A DNA stretch of 64,000 bases from UPXZ01 sp049840795 (GTDB lineage Bacteria > Bacteroidota > Bacteroidia > Bacteroidales > Paludibacteraceae): positions 1 through 64,000 of the forward strand of contig JASGJK010000010.1 in assembly GCA_049840795.1 (NCBI GenBank), read 5' to 3'. Below the pieces are notes generated by a model that saw nothing but the letters and a program-made list of their open reading frames with translations, ran no database searches and was not told the origin of the DNA. A program made the translations under genes and the position numbers. Shown piece by piece: positions 24,774 through 34,060 of this stretch (its first letter is position 1; each line of letters begins with the position of its first letter).

Positions 24774-25706
24774 ATGCGGGAGAATCCATATATGACTGTT
24801 TCGATCATCGTTTCTGTTTACAATGAAGAACTTGTTTTAAATAGATTTTATACTTCGATTGAAAATATTATTAAAACATTGCCGTTTTCTTTTGAGTTGA
24901 TTTTTGTAAATGATGGCAGTACAGATGGTTCGCAGCGTATTATTGACTGTTTTTTAGAAAAGAATAGCAATGTAAGGAGTATTGAGTTTACAACAAATTT
25001 CGGACACGAAGCAGCAATGATTGCAGGTATAGATTTCGCTAAAGGAGATGTGTTGATTTGTATGGATTGTGATTTACAACACCCGCCTTATTTAATACAA
25101 GATATGCTGAGTTTGTATGTGGCAGATCAAGTTGATATTATCAATATGGTAAGGAAAGAAGAAAAAATATTCAATTTTTCTACACTTTTCTACAAGTTGC
25201 TCAATAAGCTGATTCCTTTTGAGGTGGAAGTAAACGCTTCTGATTTTTTTCTAATAACAGCCAAAGTTGCAGATGTTTTGCGTAAAAATTATAGGGAAAG
25301 AGTTCGTTTTTTGCGCGGAATTATTCAGATGATAGGTTATAAAAAAGCAAAGATTGAATTTACTGCACCTGAACGAACTGAAGGTGAAAGTAAGTATACA
25401 ATAACAAAATTAATATCACTTTCGATAACAGCAATAGCCTCGCTATCCCGGAAACCATTGAAATTTAGTATTTACATTGGTTTTGCATCAATGTTGTTTA
25501 GTATTGCATTAACGATATACAGCGTTTTGATGAAAATTATCGAAAAACCGGTATCGGGTTACACTACAATAGTTGTTTTTATGGGTATAATGTTCAGTAT
25601 TCAGTTTTTTATATTGGGTATAATAGGAGAATACATTGGATTCTTATTTGAAGAACAAAAAGATAGACCGATTTATATTGTGAATAAAACTTCTAACATT
25701 GAATAA
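24774..25706 (+). CDS. Family 2 glycosyltransferase with membrane anchor (GtrB/DPM1-like)
   Basis: Predicted to transfer a sugar from a nucleotide donor to polyprenyl phosphate. The start may be ATG 24774 or ATG 24792; a GTG at 24762 is possible. GT-A motifs: IVSVYNEELVL, FVNDGSTDGSQRI, FGHEAAMIAGIDFAKGD and CMDCDLQHPP, followed by RERVRFLRGIIQMIGYKKA. Two C-terminal transmembrane helices (residues about 230-300). The gene begins 17 bp after porZ, and the next two genes encode multi-span membrane proteins. Together they look like a small lipid-linked sugar module. Confidence 0.85.
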   Translation: MRENPYMTVSIIVSVYNEELVLNRFYTSIENIIKTLPFSFELIFVNDGSTDGSQRIIDCFLEKNSNVRSIEFTTNFGHEAAMIAGIDFAKGDVLICMDCDLQHPPYLIQDMLSLYVADQVDIINMVRKEEKIFNFSTLFYKLLNKLIPFEVEVNASDFFLITAKVADVLRKNYRERVRFLRGIIQMIGYKKAKIEFTAPERTEGESKYTITKLISLSITAIASLSRKPLKFSIYIGFASMLFSIALTIYSVLMKIIEKPVSGYTTIVVFMGIMFSIQFFILGIIGEYIGFLFEEQKDRPIYIVNKTSNIE

Positions 25707-25736
25707 TAATAATTCACTCTAATATGATTATATCTG

Positions 25737-26889
25737 ATGAAACTATTTCAAAATTCGAATAGAAAAGACATCTTGCTTGTATTTTCTCAATTGTTAATAT
25801 ATCTATTTGTAAATTTATTATTTTTAGCGAAGTATATTTCAAGAATTGGGTACAGTGCTTTTCCCGTTATGTTCATTTATACTATTTTTATTATTGTCTT
25901 TTTATTATTTTGCCGATCTCTATCGTCAAAACTTACCGATAGAATTTTCAAATTCTCATTCTACGCTTTGTTATTGTTGTTGATTGTAAGTATATTTCTA
26001 ATTTTATATAAGATAGACCGATACAGTATTAATGTGGATAGATGGTCGGCTGTTACTTTCTTTATAGATAGTGTATTTCAACATAAATATCCTTATAGTG
26101 TTCATACCCACGTAAGTACGACCAATTTCCCCTCACCATTCCCTATGTGGTATTTGATCAATTTACCTTTTTATCTCTTAGGAGATGTTGGTTATGGTTT
26201 AGTTTCTTTTATGCTACTCCCATTAATGTTAGTACTGTATTTTTCGCAATCATACAAAAAAACTATTCTATTTCTTTTATTATTTGTTTTTTCTCCGGCA
26301 TATTGGTGGGAAGTGATGGTTAGGAGCGATTCGTTGAGTAATGCTTTATTGATATTTAGTTTTGTGACGTGGTTTTATCTTTCTGATAAATCACTCAATA
26401 AAAATCTTACATTAGCAATAATAATCATCGGATTATTCGCCTCAACACGTTTTTCTGCCATTCTTCCCTTAGCTCTTTTCTTTTAAACCATTTATGGAAC
26501 TGAAATTGAATAAAAAAGTTGTATTTGTGATTGGGGTATTATTGGTTTTTGTTACTACGTTTTTGCCGTTTATTTTTTGGGACACGAAAGAGTGGATTTT
26601 TTTTAGTCGCAATCCCTTTCTTACACAATCGGCGGTTGGAAATAAATATGTACTTGTATTGATGATGATTTTAGGCGCTATATTGGGGTATAGATGGAAA
26701 GACTTATCTCAATTTTCGTATTATGCATCTATATTTGTGTTCTTGTTTATTCTTGCATCTCAAATAACTCTGGTTTTAATGGTAGGAATTAGAGGAGATG
26801 TGTTTTCTGATAGTCAGTACGATATTTCATATTTTTCTTTGTTTTTACCTTATTGTGTGTCATATATGTCAGGTGTTTTCAATAAATAA
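25737..26889 (+). pseudogene. Polytopic membrane protein (GT-C-like), frameshifted
   Basis: Two frames make one protein of about 383 residues. The first (25737-26486) ends LPLALFF at TAA. The second continues from KPFMELKLNKKVVF. Removing one T from the TTTT run at 26481-26484 joins them as LFFKPFMEL. At least nine hydrophobic helices are visible, with a soluble loop near residue 95 (YKIDRYSINVDRWSAV) resembling the acidic first loop of GT-C polyprenyl-sugar transferases. No specific family is recognised. The position after a GtrB-like gene suggests the transferase that uses its product. Confidence 0.68.
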
Positions 26890-27333
26890 ATCAAGATTTT
26901 TTTGATGAAAAAAAAGAATATCATCATTTGGTTGCTTATAGCACTTTATACACTAATTTTTATATTCAGTAGAGAGTATCCTTTTTTCTGGGATAGTATT
27001 TTGCAGGTATCAAAAGAAGGACATAAATTTTATCTGACCGATTTTTTTTCTCATTCTTTGCCGGAGCAGTACACAAAGGAGCTTTCATATTCCTCGTTTT
27101 TCTTTCCTATGATGGGTTTTGTAACATCTGTTTTATGGAAACTTTTAGGCTACAAACTTTGGGTGACTCACTTTGTTGGGTTTTTATGCGGGCTGGGACT
27201 AATTTATAATACTTGGAAAATAGCCAATCGAATTTTTCCGAAAAATTTTTCCGCTTGGGTAACATTGATTCTGTTGATTGAACCTACGATATTGGCACAG
27301 TTAGTGGTATCATCGGTAGATATTATTATTTAT

Positions 27334-28335
27334 ATGATTATCCGCTGTGTTACCTAAATTGATTTTTGTATGTAACCGATGCTATCATAAGCCTGTCAAA
27401 TAAATTTTCACCAAAGTATCTTCTATTGAATTTGTAACAGAATTCGTTCAGATAATTTTGAAGATATTCAGGTTTAATATCGTGATAAATATCCAGTAAC
27501 ATTCGTTTAGCGTTACTGATTGCTATATGAACCCAAGGTAATACCTTTCCAATTTCTTCTTTTGGTATTACTTGTGGTCGGTGCTCTTTGACAATATCTT
27601 TTATTTTGACGTAAGAAGTTGAATCGTCAGAATCAATGGTTGATTCTTTAGTTACATTGTTTTCAACCAATGAGGTTATTGTAGCTGATTTTAAGTCATT
27701 TATAACAATCATTTTGATATGTCCCACTTGTCTTGGCTTACCTGTTTTGGTTGTTTGTCCTTCAACGGGTTGACTTTCTGCCATTACAAGGACTTTGCTT
27801 TTTTTCTGACTTCCACGACCTCTTTTCAATGGCTTTTTCTTTTCATCGTCAGGAGTTTCTGTTGAAAAGAAACCTTCATCTAATTCAATGACACCTGATA
27901 ATGAATATATTTCATTCCGCTTGCCCATAATCTCACGTAGCTTATGAAGCAAAGTCCAAATTGGTTCATAGCGTTTATGACCCAACTGTCGTTGGAGTTC
28001 AGCCGCTGAAAAGCTTTTCTTTGTGCTTGTCAGCAAGTGAATGGCTATAAACCAATAACGAAATGGCAATTGTGAACCATGCATTACTGTATTGGCACGT
28101 AAACTTTGACGTTTACCGCATTTTTTACATTCATAGCATTCTTTATCTTTCTTCCAATAATGATTTGTTCCGCCACAATGAGGACAAACAACGCCTTGTT
28201 GGTCGCGATACTCTTTAAATTTTACTCTACAACTTGTTTCGTCTGGATATTGTGCAACAAAATTTAGTAAATTCATGTCTTTTATGATTAGTTCTTACAA
28301 AGATAATCATTTTAGGCGAAATACCGGATAATCAT
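27334..28335 (-). mobile_element. IS1595-family insertion sequence (1002 bp)
   Basis: Ends are defined by the direct repeat TATTATTTAT at 27324-27333 and 28336-28345 and by inverted repeats starting ATGATTATCCG on both sides, then a partly matching stretch including CCTAAA. The repeat is 10 bp; 8 bp is usual for this family. One transposase gene fills it. It interrupts the membrane-protein gene at 26902-29326. Confidence 0.9.
27350..28276 (-). CDS. IS1595-family transposase
   Basis: 308 residues. An N-terminal zinc ribbon (CPHCGG and CYECKKCGKRQS), then FRYWFIAIHLLTSTKKSFSA and LGHKRYEPIWTLLHKLR. The catalytic region has GVIELDEGFF, DSDDSTSY and WVHIAISNAKRML, then FCYKFNRRYF. The last catalytic position, usually H-x-N-x-E/K, reads ISNAK here. 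No internal stop or frameshift, so it may be active. A minus-strand TATCTTTG lies in the terminal repeat upstream of the start. Confidence 0.9.
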   Translation of the reverse strand: MNLLNFVAQYPDETSCRVKFKEYRDQQGVVCPHCGGTNHYWKKDKECYECKKCGKRQSLRANTVMHGSQLPFRYWFIAIHLLTSTKKSFSAAELQRQLGHKRYEPIWTLLHKLREIMGKRNEIYSLSGVIELDEGFFSTETPDDEKKKPLKRGRGSQKKSKVLVMAESQPVEGQTTKTGKPRQVGHIKMIVINDLKSATITSLVENNVTKESTIDSDDSTSYVKIKDIVKEHRPQVIPKEEIGKVLPWVHIAISNAKRMLLDIYHDIKPEYLQNYLNEFCYKFNRRYFGENLFDRLMIASVTYKNQFR

Positions 28336-29329
28336 TATTATTTATTTTGCCTTTGTATTGTCTATAAGGGCAGTACTTGAGAATAAAAAAGTACTATTGG
28401 GCGTAGGATTATTCATCCTTTGTAATATATATATGAGGGGATTGTTTGTGGCGGTGGTTATTTTAATCGCAAATTTATATATTTTGTACAGGAACGACGA
28501 ATTGAAAACAATAAAGAATTTTATAACGATACTTATTCCGTATTTACCGGCGTTTTTGTTCTCATTTGTCACAATGGGCATTTGTTTGCAAAGTTCTCAC
28601 TTAGTTAATCCTGATTCAACGCATTATAAACTGCCTCAGAACGTAGGAATTATTATCAAACATACGGCAGAATTTTTGCTTCGAAGTTTGGAGAACGGCC
28701 GTTTTTTTGTTTGGATATTGTTTGCTTTTGTCGCTGTTAAATTATTCAGAATGAAACAGCCGCGTAGGGAGATAACATTTTTATCAATAATTGTATTGTT
28801 ACATCTGGCAATCTATGTGATTTTTATTTTTATATCTCAAATGGCTTTCTCAAACAGGTATTTTGTTCCTCATTTTCTGCTTATAACACTTATAGTATTC
28901 TGGTTTATAGTCACAAGCGATAGTGTAAAACGGAAGTTTCTTTTTTTTGCTACAGTAATTATACTTGAGATTTCCGGAAATCTTTGGATTTATCCCGATG
29001 CCATAGCCAAAAGTTGGGATTGTACTTTAGCGCACGTTTCTTTTTACGAATTGAGAGAGGATTGTTTTGAGTATATAGATAAAAATGATATAAATTACGA
29101 TGATGTAGGAGCCGGTTTCTGTTTGTATGGAAATAGGGGTTTTGTAGAATTAAAAAATTTAGACAAGCGAGTGAACTCTGGTTTGAACGGAAAGTATTTT
29201 ATCTATTCCAATATCTCCAATATACCGGATGATGAGTTTGTAAAACTCACGCAATCCGGTAAATGGAAAGATATAAAGAAATTTGAAAGAGGATTTGTCA
29301 AAATGATAATCTACGAGCGGAATTAAACG

Positions 29330-30427
29330 CTATTTTCCTAAGAATACGATGTTGTTCGGATTCATTCCTACACCGATAATTTTGTATTTAAACTTTCCAT
29401 TTTTGTCAAAGCAATATACATTCCCGTTTTCGATATAATCTGTATTTGTCACATATACATCTCCGGCATAGGCATCTATATTTATAGAATAAAGATATGA
29501 ACCTTTCTCAAATTTGGTATCATCGGAAATAAAATTTGTATCAATAAAAGCTCCGGTAGCGCCGTCCAATACACTAATTATATTTTCGTGTGAGCCATCT
29601 TCAAAAAAGTTATACTGGTAAAGGTATATTTTGTTTTCATAAATAGTGAAATTCTCGACTTGAACATTTTCGATAACTTTTACGGTATTTGTTTTTGTAT
29701 CTATTTTCTGAAATTTGGCAAATTCACTAACATAATTACCTTTCGAGAGTACAAACAGGTTGCCGTTATCGTCAGCTTTTATCTTTGTCGGATTCATTCC
29801 TACCGTGATTTTTCCGGTTCTTTTAAATGTAGCTATATCTATGATAGAAACAGTATTGTCATAGTTTCCTGTTGCATATTCCATACCGCCGGAATTGGTG
29901 ACATATATTTTGTTGTTTGTAATGCAAAGTTGTTCAGGGTCACGTCCTACGGCTACACTTCCATCAATGGAGAGTGATGTGGTATCAATTCTGGTAACTG
30001 TGTCATCATAGGAGCTTACGTACACTTTTCCTCCGTATGCTGCAACGTAGCGAGGTTGTTTTCCAATAGTTCCGTTAAACATAGGGATTTGCTTTACGGA
30101 AACTCCCGTTTTTGCGTTGATTACTTCTATTTGACTGGAACCATTTATCACAATGTAAATTTTAGAGCCGTATTTTACTATATCGTTAGCCGTTTCTCCT
30201 AACCCACGACCGTTTTTTGTTTGGAAGTAATTATTGTCCGATGTTTTAGTTTCTAAATTATAGTAAGCGAGCGTGCTATTGCTCTGATTAAAAGAACCTT
30301 CCGACAATACCAATAAGTTGTCAGTGGCTATCGGTAAATTTACATTTGTAGTTATGTCTTCCACATCTTTACATGATGTAATGAAGGAAACTGCTAAAAT
30401 TAGTACAGTAAAAATTTTTGTTTTCAT
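29330..30427 (-). CDS. btuG: BtuG-like surface cobalamin-binding lipoprotein (locus I)
   Basis: YncE/DUF5074-type seven-bladed propeller lipoprotein. BtuG of Bacteroides binds vitamin B12 very tightly at the cell surface and hands it to BtuB. 365 residues; signal ends FITSC (lipobox). Blade units: LLVLSEGSFNQSNSTLAYYN, VKYGSKIYIVINGSSQIEVI, RDPEQLCITNNKIYVTNSGG, GMNPTKIKADDNGNLFVLSK and a terminal NPNNIVFLGK. It is 18 bp downstream of btuB and under riboswitch I. Assignment to BtuG is by fold, partner gene and riboswitch; direct binding is inferred. Confidence 0.85.
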   Translation of the reverse strand: MKTKIFTVLILAVSFITSCKDVEDITTNVNLPIATDNLLVLSEGSFNQSNSTLAYYNLETKTSDNNYFQTKNGRGLGETANDIVKYGSKIYIVINGSSQIEVINAKTGVSVKQIPMFNGTIGKQPRYVAAYGGKVYVSSYDDTVTRIDTTSLSIDGSVAVGRDPEQLCITNNKIYVTNSGGMEYATGNYDNTVSIIDIATFKRTGKITVGMNPTKIKADDNGNLFVLSKGNYVSEFAKFQKIDTKTNTVKVIENVQVENFTIYENKIYLYQYNFFEDGSHENIISVLDGATGAFIDTNFISDDTKFEKGSYLYSINIDAYAGDVYVTNTDYIENGNVYCFDKNGKFKYKIIGVGMNPNNIVFLGK

Positions 30428-30445
30428 ATTATTTTATTTGTTAAA

Positions 30446-32473
30446 TTATATTTTTATGTTAATATTTATTCTGAAGTTACGTCCAGGCATTGGAAAGTTT
30501 TTTACAATTTCGTAGTTTTTATTCCATATATTTAAGCATTGAAAACTTGTTTCAATCACGCAGGAGGTTAATCGTATTTGTTTAGAAATGGAAAAGTGGT
30601 GATCGCTGTAAGAATCAAGACGGTTTGAAGCTAAATTCTGAAACCAAGCGTAACGTTTTCCGGACCAAATAATAGAATACGAGATAGTAAGAAAATTCAA
30701 ATCCAACAAAGCAGAACCTGCCCCCGAAATACGAGGCGTATATGGCAGTTGATTGTTATAGGTTCCGCTCGTTGGATTTGTTTTGTCCACCGCTTGTTGA
30801 TATGTGTACGAGTTATTCAAAGTCAACCGAATAGAATCAGTTAATTTTAATTGACAGTGTGTAGTTATATCAATACCATTGATTTCGACCTTCCCGTAGT
30901 TTTTCATTGTTAATATCATCAAGTTGGTATTAGGGAATGCTACTATCTTGTTTTTAATAGCATTATGATACGCATCGGCAGTGATGGAGAAGAAACTCAC
31001 CCGATTGGTTGAAAAAGAATAGGTTGCTCCAAGATTCAGTTGATCCGTATTTTCCGGTTTTAGATTACGTTCGCCAATACTGAAATAATATAAATCATTA
31101 AAAGTCGGCATACGAAATATGTTTTTATAAAATGTACGAATACGAAAATCTATTTTTTTCAATGGCTTTACGGATAAGCCGGCGTAAGGCGAGAACTTAT
31201 ACTGATTTTCGAGTGCTTTTCCCCGTTTCACGTTATCGTCTGTAGCAGTATAGAGTAAGCTTGCCAGCAAATTGAGGTATTCACTCGTATATTTCCCGGA
31301 TAGCACCGATAGCCAGCTTGTGCGTGCAGGATAAGCAAAGTTGAGTTTGTCCGCAGACAAATCGCATGTCGAAATATCAGATGACACAGAGAATGAGAGT
31401 TGCTCCGTGGGTTTATATGCGGTAGATAGAGAACCGTATATTTCTTGCTGTATATAGGTGTTTTCAGTCGTCCCATCTGTGTTTAGAACTTCCGGATCCA
31501 AATAGCGCAAATAGTCTCGATTGTATTTAGCATTTATCTGAATATCAAACAAGTGACTTGTCTTTGAAATGAAATGTGACTGAGCAATAAGGTTTCGTTC
31601 CCACAGACGTTGCGATGAATAAGCTGTAGGATTATATGAAACGATGGCGGGTGGAAGTCCTCGTTCAGAATGATAGTATAACAACTTTATGTATCCATTT
31701 TTATTCTCGGAGAATCGAGAATGTAATGTGCCTTCCAAATGAAAGTTTTCGACATCTGAGTTTTTTCTTCTTTTGATACTGTCGTTTCCTTCTATGTTTT
31801 TATTTAATTGGAATGGATAGTTTCCTTTAGCCGAAATCAATTCTCCGTTTAGCGAAATCGTATATGTCTGACTTATCTTTCTGTTAATCACGAAGGTGGG
31901 GCTAAATAGGCCGAACGAACCATATTTTATATGTATTTTTGCATTCGTTTTTTTGTCGCCCTCGAATTTGGGTGTTAAGGTTTTGATGTTTAAAACTGAC
32001 GCTGAAGCGAAGAGTGTCGCAGGTTGAAAAATAACATCACCTTGTCCGTTGTTTAAAGAAATATACTCGACGTTTTCAGTAGAAAATTTACTGAGATCAA
32101 TTTGTCCGGTTTGCATATCGGAAACTCTGATTCCATCGTAACTCACAGCGGTGTGATTAGCGCCCAATCCTCTGACAGACACCGTTTTTAGTCCACCAAT
32201 TCCGCCATAATCTTTTACTGTAACACCCGAAAGATATTTTACGGCATCTGAGACTTGCAATAGGTTTAATTGTGTGAATGATTGAGAGTTTATCTGTTGT
32301 AACGGAGAAATTGACCGTGTTTCTTTTGCTTTTTTATTTTCAATAATGGTAACTTCTTTCAATGAATCGATAACTATTCGTCCTGATTTTGCTTGTTGCG
32401 CATACCCATTACCGGATATTATCAACAATATAAAAAAAATACTACGAAAGAATTTGTAACCTTTTGACAACAT
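30446..32473 (-). CDS. btuB: BtuB-like TonB-dependent cobalamin receptor (locus I)
   Basis: 675 residues, signal peptide ending GYAQ. The plug contains DSLKEVTIIENKKAKETR, VKYLSGVTVKDYGGIGGLK, VRGLGANHTAVSYDGIRVSD, QTGQIDLSKFSTENVEYISL. The barrel includes the conserved FRMPTFNDLYYFSIG and RNLKPENTDQLNLGATYSF and ends FPMPGRNFRININIKI with the aromatic/hydrophobic terminal strand. A cobalamin riboswitch 180 bp upstream fixes the ligand class. The open frame is whole, in contrast to the locus II copy. Co-transcribed with btuG. Confidence 0.93.
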   Translation of the reverse strand: MLSKGYKFFRSIFFILLIISGNGYAQQAKSGRIVIDSLKEVTIIENKKAKETRSISPLQQINSQSFTQLNLLQVSDAVKYLSGVTVKDYGGIGGLKTVSVRGLGANHTAVSYDGIRVSDMQTGQIDLSKFSTENVEYISLNNGQGDVIFQPATLFASASVLNIKTLTPKFEGDKKTNAKIHIKYGSFGLFSPTFVINRKISQTYTISLNGELISAKGNYPFQLNKNIEGNDSIKRRKNSDVENFHLEGTLHSRFSENKNGYIKLLYYHSERGLPPAIVSYNPTAYSSQRLWERNLIAQSHFISKTSHLFDIQINAKYNRDYLRYLDPEVLNTDGTTENTYIQQEIYGSLSTAYKPTEQLSFSVSSDISTCDLSADKLNFAYPARTSWLSVLSGKYTSEYLNLLASLLYTATDDNVKRGKALENQYKFSPYAGLSVKPLKKIDFRIRTFYKNIFRMPTFNDLYYFSIGERNLKPENTDQLNLGATYSFSTNRVSFFSITADAYHNAIKNKIVAFPNTNLMILTMKNYGKVEINGIDITTHCQLKLTDSIRLTLNNSYTYQQAVDKTNPTSGTYNNQLPYTPRISGAGSALLDLNFLTISYSIIWSGKRYAWFQNLASNRLDSYSDHHFSISKQIRLTSCVIETSFQCLNIWNKNYEIVKNFPMPGRNFRININIKI

Positions 32474-32619
32474 AGCTATTTGATATTTAACAAATAACGT
32501 TGGCGGAAAATGATGACTTTAAAACCGTCAACGCTACACCAAATTTAAAATTTGATATAGCTTGCAAGAAAAGAAAAAACAATAAGCACGTGAAAAATAG
32601 ATGTGCAGCATTGGTTTTT

Positions 32620-32638
32620 AGCTCTATCCTCGAAAGCT
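32620..32638 (-). promoter_or_regulatory. Conserved hairpin after riboswitch I (expression-platform candidate)
   Basis: On the minus strand AGCTTTCGAGGATAGAGCT, with AGCT-type arms around a CGAGG core, lies 22 nt past the B12 box. Riboswitch II has almost the same element at 45553-45571. Conservation in both loci, while sequence around it differs, suggests a functional part of the switch. Confidence 0.5.
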
Positions 32639-32654
32639 TGAAACATTTATGAGA

Positions 32655-32875
32655 CATCTTGGCAGGTCTTCTGACTTTTCCTATCATCGTAATTCCTTCC
32701 CGTTCCAATGTAAATAGGAGCAGTGGTTTTGAATGTTTTACGATTTCCTTTTTCTTCTCTTTGGGAGGATTTTAGGAAGGCTTTTACAGCAGCGGGACTG
32801 TTCAGGATTTTCACCTGATTCCCTTTTAATCACTTTCCGCGGATGGCGAACGAGTAAACCAAATGCGTTGCAAAG
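32655..32875 (-). promoter_or_regulatory. Cobalamin riboswitch I
   Basis: AdoCbl-type aptamer read on the minus strand. Landmarks in order: TTTGCAACGCATTTGG at the start, GGGAATCAGGTG, AATCCTGAACAGTCCCGC, TGCTGTAA, CCACTG (32726-32721), a 19-nt loop, GGGAAGG (32701-32695) and the B12 box CAGAAGACCTGCC (32673-32661). It controls btuB-btuG of locus I, presumably off when cobalamin is plentiful. The -7 box TATCTTTG (32878-32871) overlaps its 5' end. Confidence 0.95.
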
Positions 32876-32878
32876 ATA
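32871..32878 (-). promoter_or_regulatory. -7 box of the riboswitch I promoter
   Basis: TATCTTTG on the minus strand, immediately before the aptamer. The upstream sequence at the expected -33 position has no clear TTTG. The IS30 copy B edge is only 48 bp upstream. Confidence 0.6.
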
Positions 32879-32953
32879 CGTAAAATATATTTGAATTTCA
32901 GCGTTTTTAATAAAAAAACAGCCACCGTAGTTTCAACCAGTGAATGCAACTTT

Positions 32954-33943
32954 TTAAGTTTTCAAAGATAGGAAGAATATTTCTTTAGGTGAATGGAAAT
33001 TTAGTTTTTCTCTTGGTCTGTTATTGATTTTGTATTGTATTTGTTTGATATGCTGATTACTAAGTTTGTCCAATTTGGTATGTTTTGGTATATATTGTCT
33101 AATGAGTTTGTTTGTGTTTTCAATCAATCCTTTTTCCCAAGAGGAATATGGGTGCGTAAAGAAAACTTTGGTATCCAGTTGTTTAGCTATGTTTTGGTGG
33201 TCTGCGAACTCAGTCCCGTTGTCTGTGGTGATAGTATGAACGTGTTCTTTGTAGGCGGTAAGCAATCTGACTACCACTTTGCTCAATTCTTTGGCATTTT
33301 TCCCCTGTTCAAGTTTTTCCATAAGCATAAATGCGGTTTTTCTTTCTACCATTGTAACAATAGCTCCCTGATTGTTTTCTCCCACAATGGTATCTATTTC
33401 CCAATCTCCAAATCGTTTTTTGTCATTGACAATTTGTGGTCGCAGGTCAATGGAAACTCTATTTTTTATGGGTATGTTTCCACCCACCGGACGTTTCCTG
33501 TGTTTGAGTTTATGTCTGGTGTGTTTGTAGAGTGTCCCGCCTTGATGCTTGTCCCCGCGAATGATTTTATAGATGGTTTCGTGGCTGACAAAAGGCTTAT
33601 TCTCAAGTTTTAATCTGCCTGTAATTTGTTGTGGCGATAAATCTTCTTGAATCATCGTAATGATTTCTTTTTTCACTACGGGCAACAGTTTACGAGGCTT
33701 TTTCATACGCTCTTTACGCACTTCTGCCATATCTTGTGCATACCGGAAGGAGTATTTGCCTTTCAGATTGGCATTGCGTTTCAACTCCCGGCATATTACC
33801 GATTTATCTTTACCGATTGTCTTTGCAATCTGTGTTTGGCTGCAACCTTGCTTTAATAAGCAGGAAATTGCGTACCTTTGTTCTTGGGTTAAATGTACTT
33901 TTTTGCTCATACAACTTAAAAGTAAGAAATTTTTCCTAAACAT
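32954..33943 (-). CDS. IS30-family transposase (copy B)
   Basis: 329 residues, ending FLSLKT seven residues before the copy A terminus because of small changes in the left inverted repeat. The motifs are those of copy A (GDWEIDTIVG, TTDNGTEFADH, SSWEKGLIENTNKLIRQ), with substitutions such as TTDNG for TADNG and KLDKLSNQHIKQ for KFDNINNQYIKQ. Uninterrupted frame. First ATG is inside a 30-bp palindrome; the second start at 33910 (MSKKVHL) is preferred. Confidence 0.93.
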   Translation of the reverse strand: MFRKNFLLLSCMSKKVHLTQEQRYAISCLLKQGCSQTQIAKTIGKDKSVICRELKRNANLKGKYSFRYAQDMAEVRKERMKKPRKLLPVVKKEIITMIQEDLSPQQITGRLKLENKPFVSHETIYKIIRGDKHQGGTLYKHTRHKLKHRKRPVGGNIPIKNRVSIDLRPQIVNDKKRFGDWEIDTIVGENNQGAIVTMVERKTAFMLMEKLEQGKNAKELSKVVVRLLTAYKEHVHTITTDNGTEFADHQNIAKQLDTKVFFTHPYSSWEKGLIENTNKLIRQYIPKHTKLDKLSNQHIKQIQYKINNRPREKLNFHSPKEIFFLSLKT

Positions 33944-33970
33944 CTTTCAGGGCATATGCCCTGAAAGATG
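33941..33970. other. 30-bp perfect palindrome at the IS30 copy B transposase start
   Basis: Symmetric around GGGCATATGCCC and reading CAT at one edge and ATG at the other, so the first transposase ATG forms part of the stem. Copy A has the same element with one mismatch at the outer edge. Confidence 0.85.
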
Positions 33971-34060
33971 TTTTTTTCTTCTTGAAAGTTGCATTTCTTA
34001 GTTGAAATTAATCACTCATTACAGAATGGCTGTTTGACTTTTAAAGATATATATTTAACC

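Larger units (their letters stand above)
26902..29326 (+). pseudogene. GT-C-like membrane protein split by an IS1595 element
   Basis: Original gene of about 470 codons. The 5' part (26902-27333) starts MMKKKNIIIWLLIALYTL and runs to SSVDIIIY. The 3' part resumes at 28346 as FAFVLSIRAVLENKK and ends YERN at 29326. Deleting the IS and one 10-bp repeat restores the frame exactly. The loop after helix 1 (YPFFWDSILQVSKEGHKFY) resembles that of ArnT/PMT-type mannosyltransferases. About ten hydrophobic helices and a soluble C-terminal end are present. It converges on btuG with a 3-bp gap. Confidence 0.82.
32926..34012 (-). mobile_element. IS30-family insertion sequence, copy B (1087 bp)
   Basis: Same length, ends and orientation as copy A (15309-16395). 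Target repeat CAC at 32923-32925 and 34013-34015. It sits between the end of cobalamin locus II and riboswitch I, inside the terminator of locus II. The sequence difference from copy A is limited to scattered bases and about 10 bp at the transposase 3' end. Confidence 0.92.
32916..34035 (-). terminator. Terminator of the 1233-residue protein gene, split by IS30 copy B
   Basis: Without the IS and one CAC repeat the minus strand reads AAACAGCCA, a 12-nt loop, TGGCTGTTT and TTTT: a good intrinsic terminator 26 bp after the stop of the 34061 gene. Its arms now lie at 34035-34027 and 32924-32916, 1.1 kb apart. The T-tract remains on the riboswitch I side. Confidence 0.8.

Noticed and set aside
32487..32708. 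73-codon minus-strand ORF between riboswitch I and btuB
   Set aside because: It overlaps the end of the riboswitch and its expression region, has no family features and is explained by the RNA element.
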